Origin: Capitulum mitella
Lineage: Eukaryota; Arthropoda; Thecostraca; Pollicipedomorpha; Pollicipedidae
DNA: 64,000 bases
Assembly (NCBI GenBank): GCA_030062745.1
Contig: CP099844.1
Span: 3,253,481-3,317,480, forward strand
Direction: 5' to 3'
The position numbers and the translations under genes were made by a program. The notes beneath the pieces are model-generated. The model searched no databases, had not been told where the DNA came from, and saw nothing but the letters and a program-made list of their open reading frames with translations. This document shows, one piece after another, positions 22,480-35,389 of this stretch; the stretch's first letter is position 1; the number at the start of each line of letters is the position of its first letter.

Positions 22480-25387
22480 AATGAATAATAAATTGGTATC
22501 TAAAAAGATTTTACTTCTGATAAAGCATATTGGTACTAAAAACGAGAAATTTGTCCCTGCACGTCCTATGTGTTGTATATGTCGTAATGTCGTATAGGTC
22601 GTATATGTCGCATATGTCCTATATGTCGTAATGACTCAGCAGATTTGTAATCAATATTTGTTTCTTTTCAAAATGTTGTTTCATCATATTTCAAAGGGAA
22701 TGTTACTTTAGTATTCCTGATAACTTAACACATTATTGTGCTGTGTAAATCTGCATTTCAGTTGAAAACTTTCCCACAAATAATAATCCGGATTAATTTG
22801 GTGGCCAGTAATAAAGGATATTTTTACTCCTTATGATTTTTACTCCTTTTACTCCTTGATATTTTTACTCCTTATCTTATAAAGTCATATGTCTCTGTAG
22901 GCTGATAATTTACTCCGCCACCACAAACGATTTTACCTTACAATACCCACTTCCGTTTTCAGTTTTCAGTCCCACCCCGTTTGAAAAGAAAATTTGCGTC
23001 CTGGGCAATAACGTAATGTACGTTTTTATTTATATTTCATACTCACAACATATCATCTTTCTTTCAAAAACTAGTAGGAATGATGATTTTTTATTACTTC
23101 ATTTGTCTTTTATCGTCTTTTTCTGCTGCAGGCTATGACGTAGGCGTCAAAATAAACTTGTTTTCTTCCTTTTGCAGAAATACTATTGATATATAAAAAC
23201 CATTTGTCTTCATCGTGTTGGCACTTATAAAATACAACATGGAATATGCTTTCGGTTTATTTCCTTCCGTTCATATCACCAAAATTTCTTTTATTTTGGT
23301 GGGACGGAAGGATCCATGTCCATGACCAAAAAGCTTCCCTTTCTATAGGCGTATTTGCGTATTTCACGATGCTGCACTCGGCAGAGCAATGGTTTGTGTT
23401 ACCGCGCAAACGTTCGCACTGCCCGTACTATAACATCTCTTCCTTCAAACTGCGCAGACAGCAAATGAAGCAGAAAGGCGGCCATCCATCAGTAACGAAA
23501 CTTGGCAACATTCATGGGAACTGGATCTCTACCTTTTATTAGCTCTTTCAAATATCTTGATAATTTTTCTAATATATTTTCTTCATGATAATCATTTCAA
23601 ATTTCTTACTAAAAGTGCTAAAGCCAATTAGTTAATCATCCATACTGCACTTTTAGTTCGGACTATGACGTTGAACCTTTGTGACCTGAGATGATTGTTG
23701 CGTTTGCTCTTCGTATAAAGGGATTCACGGCATGACACAATGTCGTAGAAATTTTCATTTGCTGCAACGACGTTAAACAAATGCCAAGATCCTGATGAAA
23801 ACAACAATGTGCTTTCACTAAATACAGCAGTCTCTGCGTTCAGATCGCTGACGTGTACGTCACGGAAACTCAAATGAAATACTCCTGTATTTGTAATATA
23901 GGATATTCATGCAACTCAATGCTATGCAATGTTGAACATTTCTTTTATTTTCGGTACTTGCACGTTGCGTTTGAGTTAATCAGAAACGAACTCAGACAAC
24001 ACTTAAACGAAAGCAAAAAGTGCGTCAGATGAAACATGAGCGTTTATTCGTGTGGTCCGGTTGTGGTCGAGGATATTCATCATAATAAGATTTAAAAGAA
24101 CTCAGGTTAAGCACATAACTGCACTGTTATTGTGGAGGACTATTGGTGTGGGGATTACCTGAGAGGCGGTGGATACATGTCGAAAGATGTTGTTGCGAGG
24201 TGTGAGTCATGCTTCTCGTTTACGGGACACTGATTCATCAGGCATAAACAGCTTTTTGTATCACAGCAGTTCAATTTCCTTATGTTAGCTCGGCACCACC
24301 GGGGGTCTTCTGCTACCCGCGACAGCCGGGGGGATAGGTTACCTCCGTGGTATCTAAGGGACTAAGATTCCGATCTAAATGGCTCCAACATAGGCGTATT
24401 TTTCTAACTTCAGGATGTTAATCTTGACCTCTTGTGTTGATTTGTGACGTCATAGAGGGCTGAAACGTCATAATTTTTCACCGGTAAATGTGATATGCGT
24501 TTAATGAGATTTAGCAAGTGTATAATTTCAGCCAAAACTTCGACATTCTAAAGATACCACTTCAGCGCAAGCTTTCGTGTAATGCCATAAGTGCAGCAAA
24601 AGTTACCTTGAAGGAGCCTGGGAGAATTTTGAAAGTTCCAGCTGTGAAGCTTTGGCCAGATGCCATAAATGCTATCGTACCCCTGGCCGCTCCTTCCTCG
24701 TCAGATTGGTTTATCTTCTTCTCTCATTGTGCTGCTTTAGTCTATGGTCACATGCACATCGTGCGGCATCATCCATACGTCTCGTATTGCTAATTGTTCG
24801 GCGAACAGCAGAAGCGCCCGGCCGTCGCCGCCCGCCAGCGCCCGGCGGCGGCCGACCCAGCCGACGACGCCGGCGAGCCGGCCCGTCTAATTTCTGTCGC
24901 GTCATGGAGACTACGGTTTTCAAGAAATTAATATAATTTTGGTGTCTTTAGATGCAAAATTAAACAATAATGTTACCATGGGAAAATAGCCATGGTCCAT
25001 GACTGCACTGGGTCTCAATCGTGAGATAACTTTCAAAAGCTGTAATATGTTTAGAGAGCTAAATTATCAGCCTTGTGTGGTTAAATTCGATCGAAGAAAT
25101 GAGAAGATGATTACACCATGAAGTATTTTTCTATGCTCTTCCTGGAAGAATGGCTAAAGTACTGAATAAGATATCGCTGCGCGCCGGCCAGCGCACGTCA
25201 TTGCAAATCTTTCGACATCATGGTGCTGTTTTGTTTCCGATCCCTTCAAATTTGCAAATAATATCACTTTTTTGCAAGACGTAACATGAGCTGACATGTA
25301 AGGAAAGTTTGGTGGTCTCACTGTGTACGATTCGGACACAATGGGGAAAAAACAGAGGCGGTACTTTTGCCCTCAGGCAGTCGCAAA
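22480..25387. other. AT-rich intergenic DNA
   Basis: No gene recognised. Short repeats: GTCGTATATGTC-type units at about 22565-22632 and TTTTTACTCCTT at 22818-22878. A small GC patch at 24805-24890. Confidence 0.5.
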
Positions 25388-26589
25388 TTAGCCCTTTTCC
25401 CGGCAGGGGGACCAAATCGGCCCCTCAGGGTCTTTTTGCAAGTCAGTTCCAGGGTTTTTGGCGCAGCTTAATGGAACTTGGTCGCTTTTCTTCCTTTTCC
25501 TTGTACGACCTGTAACAAAATTTCGTAATTTTATTTTGCTCAGGGAGAGACAGGCAATGTTTTAAGGAGGCACCTCAGGCCATTTTTGACCCTGTTGAAG
25601 GAAAAAGCAAAATGGCTATAAAAATAGTGTTTTTACGTGTGTTAATGTTTTTAAACTTTAAATGGATGTGTAGGTAAATAGCTAAGTAAGCATACCAAAA
25701 TAATTTGGTAATCTGAGGTCACTTCACAAAGTCAGATCAAGGTAAAAATTCAAAATCCGGTTTCATAGTCATGATTTTGGTGCTCCAAACGCAGAACACG
25801 AAATATATGTGACGTAAAAGAGTGCTCTCTCCTTTTGCACCAATTTTAAGGTTGATGTTAGGTCGGGTCACGGGGATCTATGACCTAAAATGTCAGTGCG
25901 CGTACCCTGTATAACGACAGCCGTAACATGGAATTCTAGAAATAGAGTCAGTTCAAATGACTGGGGACGTTTTCAAACAAGTAATGCACTCGAGATCATC
26001 CCATGTGACTCTGAAGTCAATGAAGGTCATTTAACGTCAAATGTCGTAAGCTGACCTGATGAACATGTGACCATGACAGTTTCCCCTTTTCATATCTCTT
26101 CCGCCTCCTATGCTAATATTTTACAGTGTAATACGATTTGTACGTCTTCAGCATGACTAATAAAAGCTAAAAAAAGTGTTTTGAACTTTTTGGTTGACTC
26201 ACTTTTTGTAAAACTAATCATGGATTCTCGAAACCCTGTGAACTTTCTATGAAGCCTGTGAACCCTGTAACGTCATGAATGTTCTCAACACTTGGAAGAT
26301 ATGGACCAATGGTAAAAATTCCTTCCATAAACCTCAGTTTTTGTAAATTACATTAAAATGAGTTCATGAACAGCAGAGTCATGACAAATCCAAAAATATC
26401 ACCATTTTGACATTTTTGACCCTCCGCTCTTGTATCTACACCTTCCAGGATTTTGAAACCCCCTTTTGCAAAAAGGTACCTTTTGTTGCGATAAAATCGG
26501 ATGTGCGTTTCTCGAGATCTCAGGGGGCTGAATCCGCCCCCCCTGCCGGGAATCGGCAACACCGTCTAACCCTCCGGGAATAGGGTTAA
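25388..26589. mobile_element. TTAA-flanked piggyBac-like MITE, copy 2 (inverted, diverged)
   Basis: Reverse orientation relative to the copies at 9067 and 35390. The right edge reads CCGGGAATAGGGTTAA (26574-26589); the left edge is decayed to TTAGCCCTTTTCCCGG. Internal order matches: GGGGG box, CTGCGCC box, TGACCT block and terminal GAGATCTCGAGAA complement. More substitutions than the other two copies, so probably the oldest. Confidence 0.75.
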
Positions 26590-28279
26590 GAAAATCGAAA
26601 AACGGAACAATGGGCAATGCTTCCGTCGCCAGGCATAACATTTTTGCGATGACCAAAGATTGTGGGCTTCCTCAAACTAAACCGTTCATCGTTTTACTTT
26701 CCGATGCAATGTCGTTTTCATAAAAGATGACAGCAAGAAAGCAGGTGTCGAATGATATATGCATGATTACGCAATACGCAATACGAAGCACTGTGACGTA
26801 AATCATGTTAAGACTAAAAATATCATTACACTTATAATGTTGGGTCCATATACCATGCACACTTGGTACCACAGTTGTGACTAGTTTTTGTCATGATCAT
26901 AAGTTGAGCAAAGGACAATTTTGTGTGGATTGTTTACGGTCAACGCCCATGGGCCCATGAGGAGCTTAAAAAGCACGGATAAATATGAAACAGCCCAATT
27001 GAATCCCGGGAAATGATATACGAACTAAAAGTACGCAAATGCCAAATATTCGGTACCAGTTTTCAAAAAATGGCGCCAGTGCGCGTAAAGGCGTACAAAA
27101 TAAGCACTGTTTATTTTGAACCGTTGGTGTCTTTTAGGGATATAAACCATATTTTCATTGTTGGCATTGAAAAAGAGGACTGCTCAGAAGACCTTGCGCA
27201 TAGCAAAATTTACGTGTGATTCGACAAGATATGCTGACTTCTGGAACGGGGCCCAGTTTCTTGAAACCTTGCCATGATGTAATAGAGCGTTTCGGGACAT
27301 TGCAAAAGATCAGCTAACAACGACATTACATGGTCTGTACCGTCGTAAGCAATTTAGATGCCTGCAGGCTGTATGCATGTTCTCAGGATACTGAAATGTG
27401 AAAACAATTTTACCACGTACCCTAAGAAAACATTTTTGGGCTAGTAATGCAAGGCAACTAGCCAACGCAACAACAACAACTAAGCCACCATAATCATAAT
27501 GGAGGTTGAAACGTCATATACTGCTATTTGTATTGAATAATCAAACAACGAGTTCTTCCAGTCATTTAACCAATGGTCCCTTCAGCATGTTCATAGGTCT
27601 CCAAGCCTTGTTTAAGCTTGTCACAGGTCAACAAGCTCACATAAAAACGATGGACGGTACCACCTCTGTTTTGTGAGAGCGGAAAAGGATAAACGTTAAG
27701 CTGGTCTGGAATGTGACCGAGTAGTGTTTCTGGCATTCTGATATCAAATCAAAACACATGAACGACAGAGGAACAGATTCATATGAAATAAAAGAACAAC
27801 TTTCCATTATTTTCGAGAACTCAAAAAATGGTTTTTGGAACTTAAAATACTCGCTTTATTTTAGCCAATATTTGCAATGCGCTGTAAGCCATATGGAAGT
27901 AACGAAAACGGATTATTTGGCACTTCTCATAAGATATTTTCAAAGGGTATTTGTTGACATACGCTCCACCCATTTGCTCCTTTCTGAGCAATCTGACCTT
28001 CAAAAATGCCTGCTAGATCACTCCCTGGTTTAATGAATATCGATTACCTGCAACTCAGCACAGATCTCTAAAGTGTACGGCCTTTCTCCCAACATTTTTT
28101 CAACCCGAAACCGGAGCTACCAGGACCTAAGCCTGTCTCCGAGTCATCACGACCTTCCCCACAACGCGACCACCCATGTCCAAGCAAGAATTACAGCAAA
28201 GAAAGAACACAATGGCTAATCCCCTGCCGAAGGCTCTTGATGGCTCCTTTGACGGCCTTCGAAGATTAACCCTTCAGGA
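26590..28279. other. Intergenic, no gene recognised
   Basis: AT-rich. A 91-codon frame at 27758-28033 has no recognisable similarity. Confidence 0.5.
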
Positions 28280-29240
28280 AGGGCCCTCCAGGTGTCAGTA
28301 ACCACTCGAGACCCTGGGCAAACAGGCCGGGCGCGGTGACAGTGGGCAAACAGCCCGGCGACTGGCGGACGCCGAGCCGATTGGCCGTCTGATGCCGGAC
28401 GGGCCGACGCCTACACCGCGTCATTGCCGCGGCATCGGCGCTGTGACGCCGCCCGGTGCGTGACGCCGACACCACCGTCACGGCGGCCACGTCACCCGGC
28501 CTGTGACGGGAACGGCCGAAATTCGGCTGTCGCAGGGACGGCACCGGCACCAGAGTCGGAGGCACGGCACCGCCCCCGCGGAGGCGTCGTCAGGGAGCCT
28601 GACACCAGGCGGCGGTCGCCGCGGCCGGCGCAGCTGTCGGCGTCGGCGGCGGACGGCACGCGCGGCGGCCGCCGTCGCCGGCGGGCCGGGCGGCGGCAGC
28701 GGCGGCGGCGGCGGCGGCGGCGGGCGCGCCTTTGCCGGCGGCCGACAATAGCGCGACAATGGCGGCGGCCGAGCCGCAGAATGCCGGGCCGCGGCGGGGG
28801 CCGCGCGCCACCCGTGTCGGCGCGTCCGTCATTGTGCGCCGGCCGGCCGGGCCGTGTTGACAGCCGCTAATGTGGCCCGGTGGGCGGACACGGCGGCGCA
28901 CTTTGAGCCGGCGCCCCGGTCACGTGACTGGAGAGAATCGGCCCACAAAAAGCCGACCGCGCCGCCGAGAGAGTGTTGACAAAAAATTAGAAAAAGTCGC
29001 GGACCACCGGCGCGCCGCGGCCGCGGCCGCGCGGCCGGCCGGCGCTGGCCATTGTGGCGCGGCGCTGACCATTGTGGCGCCGCCCAGACTCACGCAGCCT
29101 CGCGTGGTGACGTCACGGGACGGCGTGTGAGTCGGCGCGGGCGGTTGCGACGCTGCCGGGACTGACGCGGAGTCACGCCGCGACGTCATGCATGGTGACG
29201 CAGTGGTGGCCTGCGTAGTGGAGTGCCAGATGTCGGACAC
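28280..29240. other. Large GC-rich island with GGC repeats and Sox-type motifs
   Basis: About 1 kb of very CpG-rich DNA with a (GGC)n tract at 28690-28722, ACAATGG at 28756-28762 and CCATTGTGGCGC at 29049 and 29069 (a 20-bp tandem duplication). Frames on both strands are stop-poor because of composition. A candidate regulatory element or CpG-island promoter, but no exon is recognised. Confidence 0.4.
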
Positions 29241-31949
29241 TGCACCGGCAGTACAGTACCATGTGTCATCTGTGTATTATGTTGCAGTCGGTGCTGCGTC
29301 GAACACCCCTCCTGGGTAGATGCTTCCTGACTGTTGTTTGGGTCTGTTTTGTGTGGTTAAAATGCACGATGTCCTGCATTTTCTATTCATCATACATGTA
29401 ATACCTACCTACTACGCACGCCAACTGGATCCAATTTGCTTCCCCTGCGGTGAAATGTGAACAAAATGAGGAATCCGGGGGATGAGAAGGTAAAAGAGTA
29501 CGTCTGATTATATAGCACATTATTATATGCTGCAATGTTGTCAGTTACGTTATAATTATAAAGAAGCATAACCATGGCGAAAAGTTAAAGGTTAAAGCTA
29601 GGGATCCGTGAGTTTCATTTGTGAGATGATAATTATCTAGTTTACATGTACACGAGAAGTACATCCCAGTGTGAAAGGGTTTAAGAAACGTGACCAAAAT
29701 CGTTTCCGCCCAGGGCGGTTACATGGGTAATGCGATCCATAATCCGAGGAGACAGCCCCAGCCAGAATTGATAAGAGCATTAAGTGCACGTATGGCGCTA
29801 CAGCAACAAATTCTGACGCAAAAGGTCCAATGTCTCTGTTTGCCAGCATGAAAAGGCGTCAGCAGAGGCCATTGATTGGCTGCTATCAGTTTGTGAGGAG
29901 AGGAGAGGAGTCAGAGGCGACTGTGGTTCCGACCAAGCCTATGGAGCTTATAGTTTGAAACAGAAATGGTGGCTTGGTGGGAATAGGATCGCTGGATTAA
30001 GGATTTTGAAAAGAAAAAGACGCCATATCTCAAACTATGCACTTTGTTCAGAGGTCGACTGAAACCAAACCCTGACTGGATTTGAAAGCTCATCCCCTTG
30101 AAAGTGAGGGTCACTGTGAGCCTCTGCTATTTTGCAAGTTGTAGCAAATATAGAGTGACGGCCAAATAGTTTGTAAGTCACATATGTACAACAAGCATTT
30201 TACTCTCATAAAATAAAAGTATCGCAATTTGCCTCCACCTTATGCTCTTCCACATGGCCGCTAATGATAGTAATATTAGTATTTTTAGCTTCAAAACTGG
30301 CAAAAACAGGTTTTATCCAGCTCTTTTATAGTTAAAGGTAGCTTTTACTATTAACTGTGAAATTAGATAGCTGTAGTACCTTTTCCATTACGAGAAAATA
30401 CCGCATTTCCTTTACCGGCCAGATTTTTTTCGTTAAGCACCGTCATCCCTTCCTGAATTCGATGTTTTATCGCATGGTCTTTCTTGGGTGAAGGTTCATG
30501 CGGTTCTGTCCTTTTCGAATAAAGTGAGAAAACGAAGGCGATTACACAGTGCAGTCGACGCCATCATTCTTCGGATCAGCGGTACAGTCGAAGTTACGGG
30601 ACCCATGTAAATATCATTTGCATTCCTACGAAATGCAATTGATGGATATTTGAAATATTCATGGCCATATTGTCTAGATCATTGCTTGGCGCAGTTTCTC
30701 GGACTTGTGATTAAGATAAGCAAAACTGAAAGCGAATAATGCAAATATGTGATGAACTTTTGTTGTAAGGTCAAAGTACCTGGTTGCAAAACAATTTTGA
30801 GAAGCTTTTATGTCCTTACTGGAATGATCATTATTTGTACGGTAAATACTGGCCAGCGACTCCTTGAAATACTCTCACAAAAGATCTAAAATTCAGTCAT
30901 TTTATTTGGTTTAGAATACTTGTAAGTAGGAGTCCAACTTTTATCTCACTGAACAACTGACGACGGCAGACGGAACGACAGTTAACTGCCAGAATCATAC
31001 TGGAATTCCAAACTTTCGCATTGCATCCTGAGGTGATTATCAACGTTTTAACGTCATTTTTCACTAATGTCGCAATTTCTAGCTCGCTTGGTATTGGCTT
31101 TCCTGTTTACCCCCGTTTAATAGACGTCTGCAATGAATTTTCTGTGCTTCCCCCTCTTTCAACAATGGTCGCACCAGTTGCTGCTCCCACCGTAGAACAG
31201 ACGCGACAGATTCACCCAGGGGGTTCTTCCAGTCGGAGTGAACTGAGGCTGCTGATGACTCGCCGGCCGCCCCGGAGGCCTGTTACACGCTCCCCGAACA
31301 GTGGCGTCTCTGCCGAGCTCTCTGCGTCACGGGGAATGTCCCCGGTTCTCGCCCTATGACGCGCTCTAGTCCCCCAGATGTACATCTGTGCGTGCCTGCA
31401 GTTCTTGGTGCTAGCTCTCGAAGGCGTTGCGGTTTCGAAGAGACCTGGCTGCGCGACCTTGTTCAGAATCCGACGGGGAGAATAACCATGCGGTGGATTC
31501 CATCCCAGCTTCGTCACACTAGAAGTTTTTTCATAACTTTGATCCGAGGGGTTTGACAGGGTCGTGTTAGGGACCCGAGTCCGAGTTAAGCAGAGCTCGT
31601 TCCATAGATTCGTACCCCCACACCGAATCGCGCTATTCCAGATAACGGCTGGTTTAGTGGCGAAAGTTTAACGTGTCGCCACGGGGACACGCCAAGGCTG
31701 CGACAAATACGTTTGGTAGTCAGGCGGGCCATACATTGGTCAGTTGCCAGTTGACCCGCGGGCCAAATGTCGGGCGCCGGGGCGATTCAATCCCGTCTGG
31801 CCAGCACGGGAAGACCAGCTGCTGTCAACGGAACTACCGCTCGCGGCAGGTTGACTTTCTGTGTAAACTCGTATGCCTTGCCTCTCAGGCGTCTTTTCTG
31901 TCAGGCAAGGCCATTCATCTGCTGTGGGGCTATAGAGCAGAGACCCTAG
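29241..31949. other. Intergenic, no gene recognised
   Basis: Mixed and AT-rich. A short GAGGA run at about 29894-29910. A 112-codon frame at 31021-31359 is unrecognised. Confidence 0.5.
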
Positions 31950-32215
31950 CCGTCAGGTCAGGTCAGGCGCTGGGCTCCACGCCGGCGCAGTGGCAGACAG
32001 GTCGGGTCAGGTCAGGTCAGGTGGCGGGCCTCCCCTGCCGGCGCAGTGACAGACGGGTCGGACCAGGTCAGGTCAGGCGGCTGGGCTCCCCGCCGGCGCA
32101 GTGACAGACGGGTCGGACCAGGTCAGGTCAGGCGCCGGGCTCCCCGCCGGCGCAGTGACAGACAGGTCGGGTCAGGTCAGGTCAGGCGCCGGGCTCCCCG
32201 CCGGCGCAGTGACAG
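31950..32215. repeat. 54-56-bp tandem repeat with AGGTC runs
   Basis: GCCGGCGCAGTG starts units at 31981, 32037, 32092, 32146 and 32200. Each unit contains GGTCAGGTCAGG, giving overlapping AGGTCA half-sites. Confidence 0.85.
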
Positions 32216-32477
32216 GGCCACTCGGCCGGCGGCCAGCCCTCCCGCTCGATTGATTGGGCCGCGGACCTCCCGGCCGCCCGCTCGCGGCGCGCCCGATCCA
32301 ATTATGGCGCGATGATGTGTGAGCCATCAGGCGGACTAATGTGAGCCGACAGGCACGACTAACCTGGGCGGGCGGGCCGCCCGGCGGCTGCCGGACCATG
32401 TCTGGCTGGGTCACCGGGCCGGCCGGGAACAGACAGGCCGACACGACCGGCCATCGCACGGCGGTCTGAGGCGCAGA

Positions 32478-32562
32478 GAACGGCCCTCCGAGGCACGCGG
32501 CACAATCCACAAGATAGGGGAACGGCCCTCCGAGGCACGCGGCACAATCCACAAGATAGGGG
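32478..32562. repeat. 42-bp tandem duplication
   Basis: GAACGGCCCTCCGAGGCACG plus 22 bases occurs at 32478 and again at 32520, essentially identical, so a recent duplication. Confidence 0.9.
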
Positions 32563-33697
32563 GAACGGTCCTCCCGGACTCGCGGACCGCGCATGGTGAC
32601 ACGGAATCGTCCTCCGGGACACGGAAAATTCCGATACTTCGAAGCAAATCTTGTCTTGGTGCGGCGGTCTGAGGCAAATGAAATAAAAAAAAAAAAACAA
32701 TGAATATTTTGGGTTCGTTTTTCACAATCGTACACATTGTTTGACACTGCTGGTGAACAGCCACAAAGCGCTTCAAAAAGTGCCATGATCTGATAGAAGA
32801 TTTGCTTGAATACGTCAACTTAAGGAGTTTTTCGGGATTAAATGCATAGAACAAAAGACCTTCGCCGGTGTTGGCATATGCGTTTACTTAAAGGTAAATA
32901 GGACATCTAGGACGTGTTCTTGAGCGCACCAGTCAAGATTTGCAGGGAAGCAGCATTAGATTTGCTCTTGCTAGACTATTCTGAGAAGTTGATTGTTTCA
33001 TAACATGCAAAAACCGATAGCATTTTCATTGTCTTTGAGACGTGTAGTTTTCTAAAGTAATTGTTATTCCAAGCAATGCAACAAAGATCAACAAAACTAA
33101 TGTGCATTTTGTTTTCATGTCGTGCATACACATTTTAAATAGTAAACGTGATTGATTATTGGGGCTCAGCGGCGCAACGACTTCGAGATCATTCGGCGCC
33201 AGAGGAAACATGTCTGAACTGTTTCGGAAGGCGGTGGACCCCTTTACCTCATTTTTCATTTCGCTCACTGTCTTCAGCTGGCGCGCGCGGTTGCGTACTA
33301 TGTGGGAGACAAAAAGCATCTGGAGAATTTCTCCCACTTCCTGGCGTAACCATGAAATGCATTGGAATCTGCATCGATAAACTCCGGCTCCCCGCGTGCG
33401 TTACCGTCAATCCGTCATCATCGATTCCGGACCGGGGTAGGCATTTTTCCATTTGGCGTGGCCATTCGGCACGGCTCATGTGTCACTCTTGTTTTGAGAG
33501 GAGCTCCCCGCGGCGAGCCGCGGCGGTCCGGCTCTCGGAGCGGCCGGCCGACCGCGGACCGGACCGGGCGCGGCACTGAGACCGGATACGGGACAGTGAC
33601 CGGATACAGGGCAGCAGCCGGATACGGGACGGTGACCGAATGTAGTGCTCTGCCGGAAAACGAGAACCAGACGAAGCACAGGATCCGACAGTTTGCC
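32563..33697. other. Intergenic, no gene recognised
   Basis: An A-rich run at about 32682-32697 and a short GACCGGATAC repeat near 33580-33640. Confidence 0.5.
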
Positions 33698-33793
33698 AGT
33701 CCTGTCGTCCAGCTAGTCAAAACGCTAGTTTGCTGGTCAAATCGGGACGCAGGAACGCGTCAGAATTTTCCTGACTGACTGGACGACAGGACT
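33698..33793. repeat. 15-bp perfect inverted repeat (96 bp end to end)
   Basis: AGTCCTGTCGTCCAG at 33698-33712 and its complement CTGGACGACAGGACT at 33779-33793, with weaker inward symmetry. Could be a tiny MITE or a regulatory palindrome. Confidence 0.7.
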
Positions 33794-34449
33794 AACAAGC
33801 TGCCAGACGGGACGCCGAACGTGGTCTGAACAGTGTCAAACAGGCGCAGAGGACGCATACGGAAGGTGGCCCAATCTGGACAAACGTACATGCAAGGTGC
33901 CCGACATAGTTGGTGATCATCTAAACCATGAATCGACCGATTCGGATAATGACGGCTTGAAAAAAGAAGCCTTCTAAGGCGTCATTTCCTAACGAATATA
34001 AACTTTTTGTACAGCCCTCCCTCTGCCATCGCGTTCAAAGCAATTTCCTGGTCTTCGAAACAACCCAGAACGGCCCATTGGCAGACAACGGTGATGTCGA
34101 CAGCTGCTTTTCTTTTTTACATTTTTCTTGGAATGGAAGCCCGTATTTTGTCGCTCCGCTCAGATCTCAGGAATTCCACGCCTCTGTATCAGAGTGAAGT
34201 TCAGGAGTGAACACTGAGCTCAAAAGAAACAGATGTTGGTACGTTCAGTAAAACGAGAAACCACTTCATTGCGAACACAGTGAAGATGGCTTTTGCACAC
34301 TGGCCTAGATGGTGAACGTCGACAGAAACATAAGCAATAAACTACTAAGCCCGACATAAACACAGAAAGTTTTACGGACATGGCTTAGAACTCTGTGTGC
34401 TATTTAGTAGGGTTAATTTTCCTATGTTCCCAATAAAATGGTAAGATGT

Positions 34450-35150
34450 TTGTAGATGTAGCAAGGTGGCCACCTAAGCCCCAGTCATTCAGAGACAATA
34501 AACGACAAGAAGCAGATGAATCTTCTAGTCTACCTGATCACTTGCCTCTTGTGTCACTGAGGCCGGACGCCTCTTCACCGGTGAAACAAGACTCACATTC
34601 ATCTGAAATACAAACATCCGCCCGACACCGCGCCAGGACACACCTCTAGGGGACCACATGAGCAAGTGCCACCCCAACATTGATGTCAACTCCGAAACAT
34701 TCGGGATCTGTGTCATAAAATTCTGTGGAGACGGTCCTAACCGGAAGTTGACAGAATTCATCAACATCAGAATCCGCACGCCAGGGCTCAGCATACAGAC
34801 ATCTCCCTGGCCCCTGCCGCAACAACAGCACCAAAAGAGTCCATCAGGAAAAAAATAAAAAAAGACTTTCCCACAGCCGGCCGTTGCTTGGACAGGCCCT
34901 GCTTTATCTCATCATTCCCCTTACACCTGAAGATGGCCTAGGGCAGAGATATTGCGTCTCTTTGTGCTGTTCGGTGTTCCTACAGCCTGCAAAGCACCGA
35001 GATAAATTGTTGCACTTTTCCTTATCGTGTGTCGTCAATGGAGAATACGGGCTTATGTGGTCAAAGCAAAACAAGCATCTAAGTGCAACATGCCCTACAT
35101 TCAGGAGACCCTCCGCGAATTACATAAAATATTACGCATAGTGTTGAGTC
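34450..35150. repeat. Dispersed repeat, copy 1
   Basis: Shares ordered blocks with 60585-60890: CACCTAAGCCCCAG, a CACCTGAAGATGGCCTAG block, TTATCGTGTGTCGTCAATGG, and CCGCGAATTACAT near 35115. Here about 380 bp of unrelated sequence separates the first block from the rest. No coding domain is recognised. Probably an old transposon fragment; class unknown. Confidence 0.5.
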
Positions 35151-35389
35151 TTTTTATAATAGTCTTGACCTGCCTTACGAAAATCTTGGCTACGCCAGGG
35201 TCTTTATAAATGCAACACGAGCCTGCCGAAATCGGTACGATGGCTTAAAGGAAGGTAACTAGTGTTTTCAAATTTATCTAGATGATCATTAAAATATGTA
35301 AGGTGTGCAAGACACACCCAAAAAACAGGTTTCCGATTCAGTTACAGAACTGAGCTTTGATTCATACAACTAAACAGGGATGCCACTTC
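35151..35389. other. Short noncoding spacer
   Basis: Nothing recognised. Confidence 0.4.

Noticed and set aside
31021-31359. 112-codon frame
   Set aside because: No recognisable family and no splice or promoter context.
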